Positions 62,555 to 64,000 of a stretch of DNA of 64,000 nt are shown here, piece after piece. The notes beneath the pieces were generated by a model. It was not told the DNA's origin. It made no database searches and saw only the letters and a list, made by a program, of their open reading frames with translations. The DNA is taken from the NCBI RefSeq assembly GCF_900106995.1, contig NZ_FNOK01000032.1, positions 42,566-106,565 on the forward strand, in the 5' to 3' direction. The translations under genes were made by a program, and so were the position numbers. Every line of letters starts with the position of its first letter. Within the stretch, counting starts at the first letter, position 1. The stretch comes from Saccharopolyspora shandongensis. Lineage in GTDB: Bacteria; Actinomycetota; Actinomycetes; Mycobacteriales; Pseudonocardiaceae.

Positions 62555-63448
62555 TCAGGCGGCTTTCAGCACGCCGTCGGCCAGTCCGAGGTTGGCCACC
62601 ACCTCGCGGGTGGCCTTGGCCCGGTTGAGGCTGTAGAAGTGCAGCGCCGGTACGCCTTCGGCGATCAGCTTCTCGCACAGCCGGGTGGTGATCTCCAGCC
62701 CGGCCGCCCGGAAGGCTGCCGCGTCGTCGCGCAACGGGTCCAGCACCGCCGACACCTCGTCGGGGATCGTCATGTTGCTCAGCTGCGTGGTCATGCCCAG
62801 CACCCGCGGCGTGGTGATCGGCATGATCCCCGGCAGCAGCGGCTGGTCGCAGCCGTGCTGCGCCAGCCGGTCCCGCAGCCGCAGGAAGTCCTCCGGCTTC
62901 AGGAACATCTGCGCCACCGCGAAGTCCGCCCCGGCCCGCAGCTTGTTGACCATGTGCCGGGTGTCGGACTCCAGGTCCACCGAGCGCGGGTGCAGGTGCG
63001 GGAACGCCGCGACGCCCACGCTGAAGTCACCGCACTCGCGCACCAGCCGCACGAGCTCGTCGGCGTAGGTGATGCCCTCCGGGTGCGGGATCCACTCGCC
63101 CATCGGGTCGCCCGGCGGGTCGCCGCGGATCGCCAGCACGTTGGTGATGCCCTCGGCCGCGTACGAGCCGATGACGTGCCGCAGTTCGGCGATCGAGTGG
63201 TTCACGCCGGTCAGGTGCGCCACCGGCACCAGGGTGGTGTCGCTGGCGATCCGACCGGTGGTGCGCACGGTGCGGTCCCGGCTGGACCCGCCGGCGCCAT
63301 AGGTCACCGACACGTACGCGGGGTCCAGCGGCTCCAGTTCCCGGATGGCCCGCCACAGCTGGCGTTCCTCTTCGTCGGTCTTCGCGGGGAAGAACTCCAC
63401 CGAGAACACCGTCTTGCCGGGGCGCAGCCGGTCTATGACCCGAGTCAT
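62555..63448 (-). CDS. metF: 5,10-methylenetetrahydrofolate reductase
   Basis: A 297-residue FAD-dependent reductase that makes 5-methyltetrahydrofolate for methionine synthesis. It has VFSVEFFPAKTDEEERQLW at the N-terminus, YVSVTYGAGGSSRDRT, the folate/FAD region LTGVNHSIAELRHVIGSYAAEGITNVLAIRGDPPG (in part), GVAAFPHLHPRS, and FAVAQMFLKPEDFLRLRDRL. All are hallmarks. ATG at 63448 follows GGAGACCAGG. It sits 31 bases after ahcY on the same strand; the pair serves the methionine/SAM cycle. Confidence 0.95.
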   Translation of the reverse strand: MTRVIDRLRPGKTVFSVEFFPAKTDEEERQLWRAIRELEPLDPAYVSVTYGAGGSSRDRTVRTTGRIASDTTLVPVAHLTGVNHSIAELRHVIGSYAAEGITNVLAIRGDPPGDPMGEWIPHPEGITYADELVRLVRECGDFSVGVAAFPHLHPRSVDLESDTRHMVNKLRAGADFAVAQMFLKPEDFLRLRDRLAQHGCDQPLLPGIMPITTPRVLGMTTQLSNMTIPDEVSAVLDPLRDDAAAFRAAGLEITTRLCEKLIAEGVPALHFYSLNRAKATREVVANLGLADGVLKAA

Positions 63449-63479
63449 GGCCTGGTCTCCTTCTCAGCCGAGAAATCGA

Positions 63480-64000
63480 TCAGTAGCGGTAGTGGTCCGG
63501 CTTGTACGGGCCGTTGACATCGACACCGATGTAGGCGGCCTGCTCCTTGGTCAGCTTGGTCAGCTTCACACCCAACGCGTCCAGGTGCAGACGCGCGACC
63601 TTCTCATCCAGGTGCTTCGGCAGCACATACACCTGCTTGTCGTACTCCCCCGGCTTCGTGAACAGCTCGATCTGCGCGATCGTCTGATTGGTGAACGAGT
63701 TCGACATCACGAAGCTCGGGTGCCCGGTGGCGTTGCCCAGGTTCAGCAGACGACCCTCCGACAGCACGATGATCGAGTGCCCGTCCCCGAACACGTACTC
63801 GTGGACCTGCGGCTTGATCTCCTGCTTGCGGACACCCGGCACCTTCTCCAAACCGGCCATGTCGATCTCGTTGTCGAAGTGACCGATGTTGCCCACGATC
63901 GCCTGATGCTTCATCCGCGTCATGTGCTCCGCGGTGATGATGTTGAAGTTCCCCGTCGTGGTCACGAAGATATCCGCGGTCTCCACCACGTCTTCCAGGG
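63480..64000 (-). CDS. ahcY: S-adenosylhomocysteinase, C-terminal part (runs off window)
   Basis: About 173 codons of the C-terminal portion are inside the window; the gene continues past 64000. The segment LEDVVETADIFVTTTGNFNII, KHQAIVGNIGHFDNEIDM, NLGNATGHPSFVMSNSFTNQTIAQIEL (in part) and a terminal YKPDHYRY are characteristic of AhcY. The enzyme hydrolyses SAH to adenosine and homocysteine. It is followed by metF, an arrangement that recycles homocysteine. Confidence 0.96.
   Translation of the reverse strand, partial: LEDVVETADIFVTTTGNFNIITAEHMTRMKHQAIVGNIGHFDNEIDMAGLEKVPGVRKQEIKPQVHEYVFGDGHSIIVLSEGRLLNLGNATGHPSFVMSNSFTNQTIAQIELFTKPGEYDKQVYVLPKHLDEKVARLHLDALGVKLTKLTKEQAAYIGVDVNGPYKPDHYRY

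Noticed and set aside
63449..63479. SAM/SAH riboswitch between ahcY and metF
   Set aside because: The gap is only 31 bases, too short for such a riboswitch.

Overview
The window is high-GC actinobacterial DNA. Several traits point to a mycelial actinomycete: many GTG starts, an XRE (DUF5753) plus DUF397 regulator pair, a two-domain geosmin synthase, IdeR/DmdR-type iron boxes, a LexA-type SOS box, and many GntR, TetR, RpiR and PucR regulators. Protein style and intergenic character suggest the Pseudonocardiaceae, perhaps Saccharopolyspora. That genus call is an inference from memory, not a database result. I see no rRNA, tRNA, CRISPR, prophage or transposase gene.

Layout, left third. 1-2.2 kb: catechol siderophore precursor genes dhbA-dhbC-dhbE (dhbE runs off the edge) behind tandem iron boxes. 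2.3-3.7 kb: a divergent TetR/SDR pair around a long palindromic operator. 3.8-7.5 kb: a GntR-controlled malonyl-CoA module (matB plus a fused carboxyltransferase). 7.8-12.1 kb: a VTT membrane protein, a large catalase and an amino-acid permease. 12.2-13.6 kb: an XRE/DUF397 regulator pair. 13.7-16.1 kb: an SDR and a DHA2-type exporter. 16.3-19.7 kb: a carnitine degradation operon (carnitine dehydrogenase, 3-dehydrocarnitine cleavage enzyme, betainyl-CoA thioesterase) led by an XRE-TetR fusion regulator.

Middle third. 19.7-25 kb: a membrane protein, an ADP-ribosylglycohydrolase, a GlcD-type flavin oxidase, an epimerase and a cold-shock protein. 25.4-32 kb: a valine/leucine-type dehydrogenase with a possible leader ORF, an orphan protein, an amidohydrolase and geosmin synthase. 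32.2-36.3 kb: an overlapping amidohydrolase-GAF-transporter operon divergent from an RpiR regulator. 36.5-41.4 kb: a PucR-type regulator, an esterase, an SOS-box-preceded orphan, an MFS transporter and an Lrp regulator.

Right third. 41.5-54.1 kb looks like amino-acid uptake and catabolism: a beta-lactamase-like serine hydrolase lacking Glu166, two overlapping permeases, an ornithine cyclodeaminase homologue, an aldehyde dehydrogenase overlapping an amine/amino-acid oxidase, a glutamate-type dehydrogenase, a LysR regulator and a fused 2-oxoacid dehydrogenase E1. 54.3-61.9 kb: a DUF899 protein, a second GlcD oxidase, a metallo-beta-lactamase-fold hydrolase, a secreted PI-PLC-like protein, a carboxylesterase and a WS/DGAT acyltransferase. 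62.5-64 kb: metF and the 3' part of ahcY.

Two structures are not explained by ordinary annotation. One is a dispersed family of short intergenic palindromes (cores TTTCGCGCGAAA, TTTCTCGCGAAA and TTTTGCCTAAAA), mostly paired at near-constant spacing. The other is a pair of about 160-nt structured elements in inverted orientation flanking the 49.5-kb dehydrogenase gene. Their hairpin stems differ by compensatory changes.
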